64,000 nucleotides of DNA from Atopsyche davidsoni (GCA_022113835.1 JAILWY010000011.1:3906001-3970000); one strand, 5' to 3'; positions 47,382 through 60,190 are shown, counted from the first letter of the stretch. Notes: a model not told the origin generated them from the letters alone. Numbers and translations: made by a program.

Positions 47382-47584
47382 AATAATTTTTTTCAATAAA
47401 ATACTTGAGTGATTTTCCAGAAGATTTTTCAAACAGAACATCTCTGTTTGATAATGCCAACGTGAAAGGTTGGCGAAACCGGTCACAAATAAAAACGAAC
47501 ATGTGGAAAATCACTCATGTAATTTATTTAAAAAAATATTAAAATGGAATTCCACCAAGTAATCTCTGTCAAAAATATTGAATT
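47382..47584 (+). mobile_element. Fam-A copy with intact right arm
   Basis: The left arm is cut short after GAGTGATTTTCC. The right arm is complete: TCTGTTTGATAATGCCAACG, the hairpin, GCGAAACCGGTCACAAATAA, ACATGTGGAAAATCACTC, then the terminal TCTGTCAAAAATATTGAATT. No 12-bp duplication can be read, so one end may be truncated. Confidence 0.8.
47445..47487 (+). other. Hammerhead-like core of Fam-A
   Basis: TGT, TTGATAA, T, GCCAAC-GTGAAAG-GTTGGC (perfect 6-bp helix II), GAAA, CCGG, TC, ACA. Stem I would be TGT/ACA, and cleavage would fall after C47484. Against the hammerhead consensus CTGANGA, core C3 is T and G8 is A, and a T sits between the core and helix II. It is probably inactive in this form, although the helix is fully kept. 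Confidence 0.35.
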
Positions 47585-47839
47585 TCTTAAATAAAAATAA
47601 CTTAACATTACTAAAAACTAAAATATATTTATTTAGTATTAAGAATCACCCAAATATTATACAAATAAAATGTTAGTTTAAAACTATCCTATACGCATAT
47701 CCTAATGTTTATACATTCAAAATCATTTGTGCTTTTTCTCGCTGTTTCTAATCAAACAGAAATATTAGTTTAATATGCGGATACAATATTTTTTTATTAT
47801 CAAAAAAAAAAGTTCTAGTATTCATTTATATCCTGCGGG

Positions 47840-48130
47840 TTTGATTTTCAGCTACATCGTTTTCGCCGAGTGCGTAGAGTCCAAAAGTATTATTGCAGTT
47901 CTTTCACAAGTAGTAAAACAATTCTAGACGACAAGATGTATTCGCCGTAAAGGCATAAAGCAGCCGAGTGTTGTCGCCCAGGGGCGCGAATTTCGGCATC
48001 GTCTATATATTAAAACTACAACCGGAAATAAACAGCATATTGGATTTGTATTGTTTTAGCCCGCTTTATGGCTTTATTGCTTTTTTACGGATTCGCCGCC
48101 TTATATATCACGCAGACCAATTTATAATCC
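47840..48130. other. GC-richer island
   Basis: Includes GAGTGTTGTCGCCCAGGGGC and GGATTCGCCGCC. No frame. Candidate non-coding element. Confidence 0.3.
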
Positions 48131-48499
48131 CGGCCTACTGAAATATTTTTCTGACCTTATATTTATATGTGTATACGTAAAACTATAAGATTTTTAAAAA
48201 TATTATGAACACATGAAATAACGGGAATGTAAAACAACTGTCCCGATTAAAACTTTACGTGAGTTCAAAAGCTACTGTGGTGAAATTAAACTACACACCT
48301 TGACGTTATATCTAGGAAGGTATAGTTTTTTATGTTGATTAGTGTTTCAAAATACGTTTCAGAAAATACCCAAAAGCACATAGTTCAATAATTATGATTA
48401 TTTATTATTCCCGAAGTCTTGATTTGCCTTGCTTTATTTTTTTAATGGGATACGCGCATGAGAGCTAAGTAGTTATATAACAGTAATTTAAAAAGTCTA
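48131..48499. other. AT-rich spacer
   Basis: Nothing supported. Confidence 0.45.
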
Positions 48500-48800
48500 C
48501 TCGAGCCTGCTTTTTCAGGCGAAAAAATGGGCTAAAATAACAAGATGCCGATTTGTTATTTTCGTTATTAAGAAAGCGCCGCCTAACGAACGCTTTCGGG
48601 GGTTTTTTCTCAGATAATTTCTTTTTTAATTTCCTGTCCGCCAGTTGAGCCCCGGTAACTATTTTCAGAACGCTCTGAAAGCTCCAATTGTGAGCAAATA
48701 TTTAGAGATATCTGAAAACAAAATGACCTCCCCCAAGCGACGGAGGCTATTCGAGAACGAGACAATGGAGGGGACGGGGAGTATTTTAATTTGGGTTAGT
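48500..48800. other. GC-richer island
   Basis: Includes AAAGCGCCGCCTAACGAACG and a GGAGGGGACGGGGAG purine tract. No frame. Candidate non-coding element. Confidence 0.3.
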
Positions 48801-48941
48801 TTCTTAATTTGAGCAATAACTCGAGGTAATTTTTATTCGATGTCTTAGCAAAATGCTCATTACACGTATAATAAAAAAAAAACAAGTATAATAAAGAAGC
48901 TTACGATAGCTTTGTTCTGACTTAAATGTTCTTCAGAGGTT

Positions 48942-49423
48942 CAGTGGTTCTCAACGTGGTCCCTACGGACTCCAGGGGGTCCCTGGGATCATTCAAGGGG
49001 TCCTTAGAAAATTAAAATCGATTTGGGGGTACGTGAAAAACGGGAGTCCGCGCAAGGTTTAATATAAAAAAAAATTATGACACATTTGTATTAATATGGA
49101 GGTTAAAATAAATAACAATGAATACATTATTAGCGATTTTTACATCCTAAGTAAAATATAAATATATACAGGTGCATAAAATACAAGTAATATTAGGCAT
49201 CGTGGAGTCAGGTAGGTTAATACAGGAACGCAGTAGAGTCGAAATTTTTACCAACTAGTCTATAATATGAATTTATGAAGTTTTTGACTATGAAAAGGGG
49301 TCCATGGGCAAGTTTTACTATGAAAGGGGGTCCATGGGCATGTTTTGACTATGAAAGGGGGTCCGTGGGCAAGTTTTGACTATGAAAGGGGGTCCGTGGG
49401 CCAAAAGAGTTTGAGAGCCACTG
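48942..49423. mobile_element. hAT-type MITE
   Basis: Left terminus CAGTGGTTCTCAA and inverted right terminus CAGTGGCTCTCAA match at 12 of 13 positions and are a standard hAT end. No clean 8-bp duplication: TTCTTCAG upstream resembles TTCTACAA downstream at 6 of 8, but is offset. The interior is GC-rich at the left, AT-rich in the middle and tandemly repeated at the right. No transposase. Confidence 0.7.
49281..49402. repeat. Four-copy tandem repeat inside the hAT MITE
   Basis: A unit of about 33 bp, TTTTGACTATGAAAGGGGGT continuing CCRTGGGCAAG, is present four times with a few substitutions. Confidence 0.9.
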
Positions 49424-49639
49424 TTCTACAAGAAAATACAAATATGTGCTTATGCATTAAATATCAAAAAAATGAGAATTTTTTTTATTGTATAAATTAT
49501 ATAAAAAATCAGGAATTATGACCAAGTTCACATAAGGTTTGTAATGAGATATTTTATATTAAAAACGTAGTATAAAATTTTATAAATAAAAACAAAAACG
49601 TTGTAAAATCACAAAAAATAATTTTTAAGTTGACGAAAG

Positions 49640-50050
49640 TTCACAGGCAGGTGGGTTTTAAAGGCAAGAGATTCGTTGTTAAATTATTGAAGTGCTCTGC
49701 TCTATTTATATAAATAAATTTAAAGCCAAAATTAAATATGTGCGTCACGTGTCCGGCAGGCAGTTGGGTTCCTTATCCGGTTCCGTCGAACAGGGACGGC
49801 CGAGCCGGGAGCGATGCTGTAAGGAGATTAACCGGAACAGGCAATCCCAGCCGGCGACATGCTTAAAGATGGACGATAGCAATGCCTGCCTGCGAGGGAT
49901 GCTATCCGCCGGGAAAGTAGATGTAATTGAAAAGGGTGGGCTTTAGAAAAATGTTGCAGCGGAAGCTATTTATCCAAGATATACGTAACTCGGCGCTCCC
50001 TTACGAGGCAGGTCGATACGCAGTTCAACGTAGTTTACACCTAATGTATC
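49640..50050. other. GC-richer island
   Basis: The 84-codon plus-strand frame (from 49692) has no domain. The sequence is GC-rich with CCGGCAGGCAG and GGACGGCCGAGCCGGGAG. Candidate conserved non-coding segment or unrecognised exon. Confidence 0.3.
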
Positions 50051-50161
50051 AAATAAAAATAATATGAGTTGTTTTAAAAAATAGCGTCTTTTTACAAAGC
50101 TTACTCCGGTTAATTGTCAGGGGAAGTTTTATATAAAAAATGGCATTGAAAACAAAAATCC

Positions 50162-50298
50162 AACGTGGATACAGAATTTGCTCCAGTAGCTGGAAGTCGA
50201 GAATCCAGCCAAACTAGTAAAACTGGCTAAATATAAATGAATGTTAAATATTATAGTCCCCAACCTCATATAAGGAGAGGCACTTGGAGATGAAGACA
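50162..50298 (+). repeat. Dispersed repeat Fam-B, longest copy
   Basis: In frame VDTEFAPVAGSRESSQTSKTG then a stop. The tail TATAGTCCCCAACCTC and AAGGAGAGGCACTTGGAGAT matches the ends of the 13- and 40-kb copies. Confidence 0.6.
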
Positions 50299-52369
50299 TA
50301 TAGCTACATTTTTTTTTGTAATCGATTCACACACGAAATAAATGATACACAGGAAATATTTAAACACATATCTCCCAAATATCATGGCCTATGATATTAT
50401 TTAATTTAACCAGCATAGCTCTAGCCTATTAAATCACTGTAATGGCTAACATTTCACACAATTTTCAATATTAAACATTAAAGGCCATTGAATTCCCGTA
50501 GCATAAACCAACACGTCGGTTTATTGAAAATCCAAAAACGTGGCATAAAATTCATACACAGAGCAAATATGTACAATTGCCTCCAATATTGCGAGTTATT
50601 ACTGTTTTGACTATACATAATTGGATATTTTGCATAATTAAAATAAAACACTATAAACTGAGTGTTTCGTTACGCTTTTCAGATACCGGGACTAGTTTTA
50701 AGTTTTTTCAGAATAATCTTAGCTTAAAAAGCTGTAAATGCATTTTCTTAGTGCTAATATTAACTTTTCATTTTGTGACGCGACTATCGAAATTTTTTTT
50801 TTAATATCACGAAGGGTTTTTCTTAATACATGCAATTGTACAAAGGCGTAGTTTTAAAGTTGATATATTCTAGTTTTCAACAAACATTTGTTTAGGGAGG
50901 TATCCCGGATGATTTACAAGACTGAATCCGGACGTATTGTATTGTACTCTAGCAAATCCTCTCATTACTTAAGGGTTCATTGCTTAATACGGAGGTGTCT
51001 TACGGAGGGCTTAGAAAGTTTCAAGTTCTCCGTGTTAACATAACTGAAAACACCTTTTGAATTCCGAAAGACTTGAAAACATTCAGGTACATACACGCTG
51101 AAAGCCTTTTCAGACACCCTGTTAAAACTTGCTAGATCCTTAACAGGGATTGCTAATTTGCTTGATTGTAATAATTATTTTATGCTTACCTAATATTCAC
51201 ACGCTTTTTGGAATTTACAATATCAAAAAGCATGACTCATTTAAATGAATTTCTTGAAGTTAAATTTTTAAAGTTGTCATCAATACACATAAGTTTGTAT
51301 TTATTTGTTTAAGTTTGCAGTTAAGTAAAAATGTATAGTTAAACTAAAAATAATAGAATTTTGAATCCACATCTTATAATCATTACATTAATTTAATGGC
51401 TAAATTATATATATAAAACATTTGACGGTATTTTTTCTAAAAAAAAATTTAATTTTCTACATGCTACTAAGTTTTTACGTTTGCTTGGGTAAAAGTGTTT
51501 TATTAACATAAATTTTTATTTATAGCTTTTTATCAAATAATTGTTTGTTCCAATTCCTCCAAATTTATCAAATTGAAATTTGATTTATATTATAATATAC
51601 ATATAAATGTGCCTTTTTATTTTTTTCTCTGCTTATAACCAATGTTAAATTTATGGTTATTGCTCATATTTTACAAAATCTAAACATTTACAAATAAAAA
51701 CGAACTTTCTACAACACTTTATGAATTACAAAGTACTTCGATATAATTTAAATATTCCACGTGCAAAATACTTTATTTCTTTAGTTTTTTTTTTTTACTT
51801 CCGCTTTTTTTCAATGTTATATATATTACAGCAGTTTCATCCAATTGTGTCTCTCTCCAATATACTGGTAATGGATCTCTTATGAAGAAAGCAGGTAGAG
51901 CAGGCGTCGCTGAAGGACTGAAATAAGCTGATTTCCGAGCAAGCACGCTCCGACCTGAAGTCACGGATAGGGATGCTGCCATCTCAAATAAGATACTCTA
52001 GAAATATATACTTTCAAACAATAATGATGCTTATTTTTTAAATTTATAACATACATATACTTAGTGTGTGCTCCCACTAAAAAAATAAACCCTGATCTAT
52101 GCAGCTTTGTTTGCATGTTGTATTTTGGGAACCAAAGTATTCAACGATTGAAAAAATGTTTACGATCCATGGATTTCGAATATTAACCGATGCGGTTAAA
52201 GTTAAAATATTACAGATTTTTTCTGCTTTACATTTGCATTCTCATTATAAAGCTTCTTTTGCATTATATAACGTGAATCAAAGTATATTGTCAGGAACTT
52301 GAACGTTTGTTTGGGATTTAATTTAAAGTGTTTTATTTGAAATACGTGTCTAATAACAAGGAACAGACA
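50299..52369. other. AT-rich spacer with two mixed patches
   Basis: Mixed patches at about 50880-51150 (including ATTGTATTGTACTCTAGC and AGACACCCTGTTA, the latter resembling a mariner terminus) and 51880-51980. Frames of 67-75 codons have no domain. No gene seen. Confidence 0.35.
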
Positions 52370-52620
52370 AACAAGGTGAGAAAAGGTGGAAGTAATAAAA
52401 ACGGGAAACAGAGGCGACGGGAGCTTTATTTAAGGCATAATGTTCCGAGACATTTTTACTTATTAATGTCAAAAAATAAATAAAATTACTTAAGAAATAA
52501 TGCGACACTTAAACCAAAAGTGAAGCGCCACTTAGGGCTCTTAGGGGTGTATTCAGGGCCACCCCCGGAGTTAAATAAGGTATTACAGAAGCGAGATTAT
52601 ACCTCAACTTAACAGCCACA
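52370..52620. other. GC-richer island
   Basis: Includes AGCGCCACTTAGGGC and CAGGGCCACCCCCGGAG. No frame. Candidate non-coding element. Confidence 0.3.
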
Positions 52621-53449
52621 ATAAAATGAACAAAGTTTCATACACCCTGTGTTTTTATGACACATATAAATGGCGTGATGAATGAGGTAGATTGCGGCGA
52701 AGACTTGTTTTAAACTTCATTATATTCGCTTCATTCGAAATATTGTATTATACTGGTACATAAACCTATTGTACTACTTCAATACAACAGAGTTATTACC
52801 ACACCATATATCATTTGACTAGTTTCGAGAATATTAATATAGTTGAGACTAAATGTTGCTCAGACACAGCCTTTCATAGGTAAAATCGCTCATTTCAAAA
52901 CATATTTTGTAATATCCATACTATCTGAGTAACCATTTTTATTGTTCATATATATATATAAAAATCAGAAATCATATATCTGTTTACAGTTGTACATTTT
53001 TCTTGTTATTACTTGTATACATTTATATTAATGATAAACATTTAGAAATTTACTGTATATACATCCCTATTTACTAAATTTAAAATAATATTAAGTATTT
53101 TGTTGTTATCTCATTTTATTCTGTCAATAAAACGAGACCATATTAAAATTTGACGTCTTCAAGCTTTTATGGCAATAATAACCAATACCAGTACAGATAC
53201 TATATATAATAAAAATCACTTCCGTTGAAATTGTAATAAATTTAATTAATACTCTGTTTGATAATTCCGATATTCCAAAACATAAATCAATATATTTTTT
53301 AAATAATATTATTTTTCAGTTTTTTACGTGCCAGTAACGTGCAAATAAATATAAATTGAAGCTTTACCAAAGTCCATTTTTTAAATTAATTTATTGTTTT
53401 TAAATTGATTGATTACGTGGAAAATATATTGTAAAATCAAGCTAGCATA
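52621..53449. other. AT-rich spacer
   Basis: AT-rich. At 53252 CTCTGTTTGATAAT is a stray 14-base match to the Fam-A core and may be a relic. Nothing else. Confidence 0.45.
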
Positions 53450-53830
53450 TTTAATTCACAGATTAAGGGACGAGAACAACCTTCGCGTGGCGCAGCAGAG
53501 ATGGAGAGATGTGTGCTCGGAATAATTCAAGATCGAAAAAGGAGCCTACGTAATGAAGGTTCGTGACGTCATTACTGCTGGGGGCTGCTGAAAATAAGAT
53601 CACGAGATTATCTATAAGCCAAGGTGGTGCTGGAGTGGTACCTTTTAATTTGCACTTCCTTTAAGAGGCTCGGATCGTACACACTTGCAAAGTCTGTGGG
53701 GGCGTAAAGAGAGGTTACATTGAAACAGCAAATATGATAAGCCAATTGGCCTTTCGATGGTGTGTTGAGTTGCTTGATGTTTTCTGTCCTCCAATGATTA
53801 CGTTCCAATTCCAGGACCATAATTTAGGAT
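53450..53830. promoter_or_regulatory. GC-richer island with CRE
   Basis: Full CRE TGACGTCA at 53564-53571 in GTTCGTGACGTCATTACTGC. The 70-codon minus-strand frame downstream has no domain. Candidate regulatory element. Confidence 0.35.
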
Positions 53831-56239
53831 TAAAAGGTGGTCCCAGTACTTGGATTTAAACACTGAAGTACAAAAAAACATCATGCCTCTAAACACTTAT
53901 AAACATAATATATCGTTTACCTTACATATTTTTTTCTATCTACGAAAATAAAATATTCAATTTAGTAAAAGTAAACGGCTGTAAAAGAACTGGAAAGTCA
54001 GAAAGCAATATAAAGAATTCATATTCTATGCCTGATCTAATCTTGATTTAGACACGAAAATCATAGAACGCTTAGATTTGTTAATAATTTTGTTTTTTTT
54101 TTAACCTTTTGAACGTAAAATTTCATTTAACTCTCCGATGCTCTCATCCTATAAAAACATAGCAGTCAACCAGACTACAAGACAGTTTGTATACGATAAT
54201 CAAAACACTATTATGTCAAGTAGCAGTAAACGTGTTATATTTCGTATCACCCTTGCGTCTAAGAATAATTTAAAGCAATAATTAGATAATACTTATAGCA
54301 GGTATCTCACTTGTTAATTAAACCGCTCTCCTTGAAGCTGAAACATCGTATTCCCATTAAAAACTAAAGCCCGCTTTATGTACTGCGGTATAAAGTTATG
54401 GGGAGCACTCTGTACCTATACGTTAAGTACCGAGCGTGTACCTGGCGCAAGTCTCTGCTAAGTTCTCCACTAAATGCTCCCATAAAACTCGCTGGCAAGC
54501 GGGAAGACTCTATGAGAAAGGATGGGCTGGTGAGATTATAGGTAATCCAGCTGAAATAATACTGTTAGGATTCAAGGCATCAAAGTTGAATGTAAATCGT
54601 AATTTTTAAATACAATAATAAATGTTTTGATTACAACGAATAAACACAAAAGATTTAATTTGTTTGAAGTATAACTTAAGCTTTATGAAGCGAGAGCTTT
54701 TTGTGAGAGAATCACCAATATGATATAAAGCTTTTGACTACAATATTTATATGAACTATCCACAAAACGCCGATTCACATTTATGATATTCAAATGTAAT
54801 ATTTATTTTAATTAATGCTCTACGACAAACATATAGAAATTACTTGAATATTTACTACGTACATGCCCTCCAAATGCAATGTCAAACATGAAATCATGTA
54901 TGGTACAAAGTGTTCACTAATTTAATTATCAAATTAATACGAAGGCATTTCATCAAACAATTCGTAGGCATTTCATAAAGTATGTTTCGGGAGGCTGAAT
55001 ATTTCACAACTAATTTCAATTCCAGAAAACCCTACAAAACATTTAGAATTCTTTCCCTCTAGCTCGACATGTACTGAGAACTTCTCAGTTTATCTCTTTG
55101 TACCGCAAAAGATTGTTCGAAGTCCTCATGGCCTTTGGTAGAGAGCACAATAAGCAGAATTCTCGATGCGAACGTCCAGATATTAACTCACAAAATAATA
55201 TGAAAAATATTCATTTTTTTATTAAATACAAGTAAAATTTGAACCTACGAATTTCGGATATTGCAGCCTGGCATAGTATCCAATTTAACTACGATTGGTT
55301 AGAAGTAACAACTTTAATCTCATGCGTCTATTTGCAAGACATTAGTGACTTGAAAAGTTTCAAAATTCATACCTGGAAACAAATATAAATAAAATGTTTA
55401 TTTCCTTTAGAAGACTTAAATATATTTTTTATAATTTAATTAACGCAGCAGTGTGAAAATATCACCGCATTTCTTAATTTTCATGAATCGCTGTACTGCT
55501 AAAATATTTTATTTTGATTGACAAGGGCACACAGCCACCTTGATATTGTTTATCTTATTTGAGTAATGTATTTGTATTTAAAATTATGAGAAAATACACG
55601 AAGTATTACCATGAAAATAATTAAAACTCCCCTACAGAAACCCCAGTTCCGACCCACCCCCAACCCCATATCTTTTTGCGTCATTATCGAAGACTACGTA
55701 ATATTTCATTAGAAGTATCTGTGTCATTGGTTGTTAACCTTTAACAATTCGGACAAAACATAAACTTGTATTATTATACTTATTAATTAAAAATTCTTTA
55801 AGAGATCTAAAACAAATATTTTTTAAAGTTTATTGTACTGACGACATGTTATGGGTTGATATTTAAACTCTTCTCTCTTGGTTATCGAAGTCTTGTTAAG
55901 TTATTTGCTTATCATTTACACTAAATTGAATATGATATACATGTATGAAAAAAATATGGCATTTCTCATCAACTTATCTAATCATTTTATTATTTATATT
56001 TAAAACAACTTTTGTGCATATCAAAACAACAATACACATATTTTTTCCAAACCAAATTCCTTAACTAAGCATGAAAACATACACGCAGTAAGTATTCCTT
56101 AGCCTTAGACGTTTTATATTATATATAATTATCGAATAGAGATTTTTGAAATTTAATTTTTTTAAAAATTACGTATTGTTTACAAATCAAAGTTACAGTA
56201 ATCAAATTTTATCTAAATAGAATAATTATTTACGCCAAT
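53831..56239. other. AT-rich spacer with a mixed patch and a tRNA-like scrap
   Basis: Mixed patch at about 54330-54560 (GTACCGAGCGTGTACCTGGC). At 55238-55305 the minus strand shows AATTGGATACTATGCC and GTAGGTTCAAATTT, which resemble tRNA A and B boxes. No cloverleaf. No gene. Confidence 0.35.
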
Positions 56240-57420
56240 GAGAGTGTTCGCGGACCGCAGTTGAAGAGCAGTTGGTCCCAAAAGTAATAAATTGAAAATT
56301 CAGGATCTCTTTTATCTGATTCGAGAGTATTGTGTCAGTTGGGGAATGCTGATACCAATTTTGGGGATCACTTTAAATTTCACAATTCCGACCCTAAGCT
56401 TCTTTAATTAGAAATTAAATTATCCATCGTCTCACAGTTGCCATTAGCAAAAAATACCTCATTTGTTGAAATTCGCCGAGTGGGATTACATTGCAGAATC
56501 CATTCCTGAAGTAAATTCATCCAAACTTAACCTTATATATATTCTTTACTTTATTCCTAATTAATATTTTTTTATTGGCACACTCACACACAACTATGAA
56601 AATTATGACTAGTAGCTTATTATGAATTTTTTTTTTTTCATTTTCAGGGACATAGACCGATGAAGTTCTATTAAAGCAGTAATGCCTTCAAAAAATATAA
56701 TCGAAATCACACAGCCTTCAAAAATATAAACATAATTGTAATCTAAACGTTTTTACTCGAATGTTAATTTGAAAGACTACATAATATTTATTTGATTTTT
56801 TCTTGTATGCTTGTATTAATTGAATAAATACAAAACCATTGAAATTGACTTTGAATAATGGGAATCAACGAGTTATTGTATTGAAAACCACTCAGAAAAT
56901 ATAGTGTATACAAATAAACTATTATTGATTGAGTAATCGATCCAAACATGAAAGAAGGAATTCTCGATTTTTTTTTCACGCGCGGAAAACTGATAGTTAT
57001 TTAAACATTGCTTTGCGGAGATAAACTGTATGTCAAGTCAATTTGACGAATCTCATTTTAAAGCAGTGGAGTGCTTAACATCCAGCGATTTTAAAATTAC
57101 ACTCAACCCGAAATTAAACTGAGCAAACGTCCATTACGGCGCATCACTCCGGCAATGGCGATGGGGTGGAATTCGAATCCGGCAAGTGAACGAAACGCTG
57201 AAATAATAACTCCGGCATTTTCCAGATGGTGCCGTTGCGGCCGGGGGTGTGTGGCCAGGGGGTAGAAATATTCATCCCCGTTCATTGACCGCCGGGTACT
57301 TCATTAGGCCTCCCCTGGTCCCGCCTGGATCCCCCGGCGAGGCGAAAAGTTGCCCCCGGGTCCGCGTATTATTTCACGATTCGGGAAACTCGGAATACTT
57401 AAATACTTAGCCGAAATTGA
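56240..57420. other. Two islands separated by AT-rich DNA
   Basis: Islands at about 56240-56500 and 57090-57420. The second is strongly GC-rich (TGGCCAGGGGGTAG, CCCCCGGCGAGGCG). No credible frame. Candidate conserved non-coding elements. Confidence 0.3.
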
Positions 57421-57429
57421 AACGAGTTT

Positions 57430-58078
57430 AATAAATTACGCAATTATATAAATCGCTCGTTGATCTGGAGAACGATATATCTTATTTCATTTGTGTTATT
57501 GAAATTCAACTTTAGGCTTTGGGGTGTTATAAATTTTCCGCAGTGATTTGTAATTAAAAGTACGCAATGCATACAAAATATTGCTTTTATTTCATTTCAC
57601 AAAATGTGCTCTTCAACGTATTAGTTCCAAAAGAATAAGCTTTAAATGGGATTTTTTTAAAGCATTGACATGCATATTTTTAATTTCATTTATATGCTAA
57701 TAATAAAATATGACATAGGTCTGGGATTGTCTTTCAAAAATTTTCCTTTCCATCGAAATTAATAAATTACGCAATTATATAAATCGCTCGTTGATCTGGA
57801 GAACAATATATCTTATTTCATTTGTGTTATTGAAATTCAACTTTAGGCTTTGGGGTGTTATAAATTTTCCGCAGTGATTTGTAATTAAAAGTACGCAATG
57901 CATACAAAATAATGTTTTTATTTCATCTCACCTAATGTGCTCTTCAACGTATTAGTTCCAAAAGAAAGAGCTTTAAATGGGATTTTTTCATGCATATTTT
58001 TAATTTTATTTATATGCCGTAAAAAATGATAAAATATGACAAAGGTCTGGGATTGACTTTCAAAAATTATCCTTTCTA
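57430..58078. repeat. Tandem duplication, period 331 bp
   Basis: AATAAATTACGCAATTATAT starts copy 1 at 57430 and copy 2 at 57761. Both run through GGCTTTGGGGTGTTATAAAT and GTCTGGGATTG, and close in CTTTCAAAAATT with few substitutions and one deletion of about a dozen bases in copy 2. High identity suggests a fairly recent event. Confidence 0.95.
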
Positions 58079-59719
58079 GATGTTTTCAGTTTTGGTTTCT
58101 TAAATAACTGCCACGAATTCAATAAAAATACTTATATCTTTCATTATAATATTTGTAAATAATGATAGTTGATACGATAAGATTTACTCCTTTTTTTATA
58201 AATTTATTATACTTACTTCTCTTATATTGTATTTCAAGGTTTTTCATTTGAATTTTTCTGAATAAAATAAGGCGACATAAAAGAACTCAAATGCGTTATA
58301 TTTTTCAAAAATGTTTCAATGGAGACAAGACATATTTTTACAATAAATAACCGACGCCCGTATTGAATGATATAAGAGATATTTTGAGAGAAAAAATGGC
58401 GCGGTTTTTCCAGTATTGTGCGGAAAAAATTGAAATTTATTGCGGACAGACGTACTAGCTAACGAGTTTTTTTTTTTTTTTTGTTGGAATTCGATTCGAT
58501 AATTTACTGTGGGAAATGTGTGATCATAGACATTTTTCATTTGGAAAATTTACAAGAGTTTTTTTTATTTTATGTTACGAAGTTAATATGTGAGAACATT
58601 TGCGTCGTTAAATTAAACCCTTGTAAAGAAAATAACAATTTTTTGTCATTGTACTGTTTCAATAAATATTCAATATTTTTACCGAGTGTTTTTGGTTATT
58701 TTCTTAAAAGTTATTGATTGTTTAGATTAGCCTTTGTTAACCGATATCATGAAATAAATAGAAATTTAATTAATAAATAAAAAACACAGGCATCCTAAAT
58801 TATTACATTCAATATGAATTGCATTATGGCCACATAAAATGATTAAATTAATAATATATTTAATCAGATAGAAGTAAATTAATCCTGAGTAACACGGTCA
58901 GTTTACACATGTGTTATCTACAAAAATATAAAATATGTAAACTAAAATAATGTTTTGCGAATTCCTAAACTTAAGTGCACAAACCAAGAACAAGTATATT
59001 TTTTTTAACCTTATTTAAGTTATTCGTATTGTTAATTTTTTTTTTTAACCATGTCTGCAAGATGCTTATATATAGAATATTGTAGTTATATATATTGGGT
59101 AGAGGTTGTTAAGACACTGACCTCTAAATGTATATAAAAATGTTGTCTTTGAAGTTATGTAAACATTATTTTTACTATTGGTTTTATAGATAGTTACAAT
59201 TGTGCCTTGTTATGGTCAAGTATATAATCCTTTTTTATAGGTCTAAGTTCAAGGAAGTTCATTTTTTCTATTAAACTTCTATTTTTATACGTTTATCTTT
59301 AGCGTAGGAATCTTCTACACAAGCAATTAACTTTTAATATATATATTAAGGCTAGACAACATTATATTAAAAATTAATATTAATAGTTGAACCATTTTTT
59401 AGGTAACAGTGGCTTGCTGTGACATCAGAAACATAACAAGTAAAATATAACTGAATATCAGAATTAAAATATTTTATGCGCTCTAGACTTACAACTGTAT
59501 TTTTTCATTTAATTATTTTCCCAGATAATTTTTAAAGATCAGCTAATTAAAAATATAAATATTTATTAATATATAAAAGGATTAATGCTTATTGTCAGCA
59601 CATGAATATTAAAATTTTTTTATAAAAATATTTATTTGAAGATTTTTATAAACTTCAGATAAAAGTGGTATTGGAATTTGTATGGACTTAGCCTCGAATA
59701 AAATATTTTTTAACGATAA
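58079..59719. other. AT-rich spacer
   Basis: AT-rich, with a poly-T run at about 58467. At 59098-59126 AGAGGTTGTTAAGACACTGACCTC (mostly shown) resembles part of a tRNA-derived repeat but has no B box. No gene. Confidence 0.4.
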
Positions 59720-60190
59720 TCCAATAACATGGCGACCTTGACAGTGCCATCGAAGAGCAAATATTCAAATTCAAATTAAGAACGTAAAAAGCACGTTCGC
59801 TCGCAGCCGCCTTGTGATTGGTCCGCTTCGAAAACGACCGCGGAATATTCTATGGGATCTCCATTGAAATAAAAAAATGATGACGTCACAGTTGACATAG
59901 ATTCGGGGATGAATACTGAACCGCCCGGGGAGTAATCCTCGATGCTGCCACATACCGGGGGAAGCCAATTAAAAAGCAAGGGGTGTTCATGGGGATGTTC
60001 AATTTTATTTTTTTAAATTCAACCTAGTATTTGAGTAAAATATTAAGCATTTAAAATTTAAATAGTTAAATAAATAGTAGATAGCTAGAAGATATGGATC
60101 ACTTATCAGCGCTTTTCCCTTGAGTGGATTTGAAAGGTGAAGGCGCTTCCAAACAGAAATTATCGTAATCTTCTAGCCGTCTTGCTATTC
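59720..60190. promoter_or_regulatory. GC-richer island with CRE and ATTGG
   Basis: Full CRE TGACGTCA at 59881-59888. GTGATTGGTCCG (an inverted CCAAT box) lies 65 bp upstream. Minus-strand frames of 65-67 codons overlap and lack domains. A promoter-like combination, though no initiator or downstream gene is visible. Confidence 0.35.

Noticed and set aside
53252..53266. Another Fam-A copy
   Set aside because: Only about 14 bases match the core; no arms, hairpin or termini around it.
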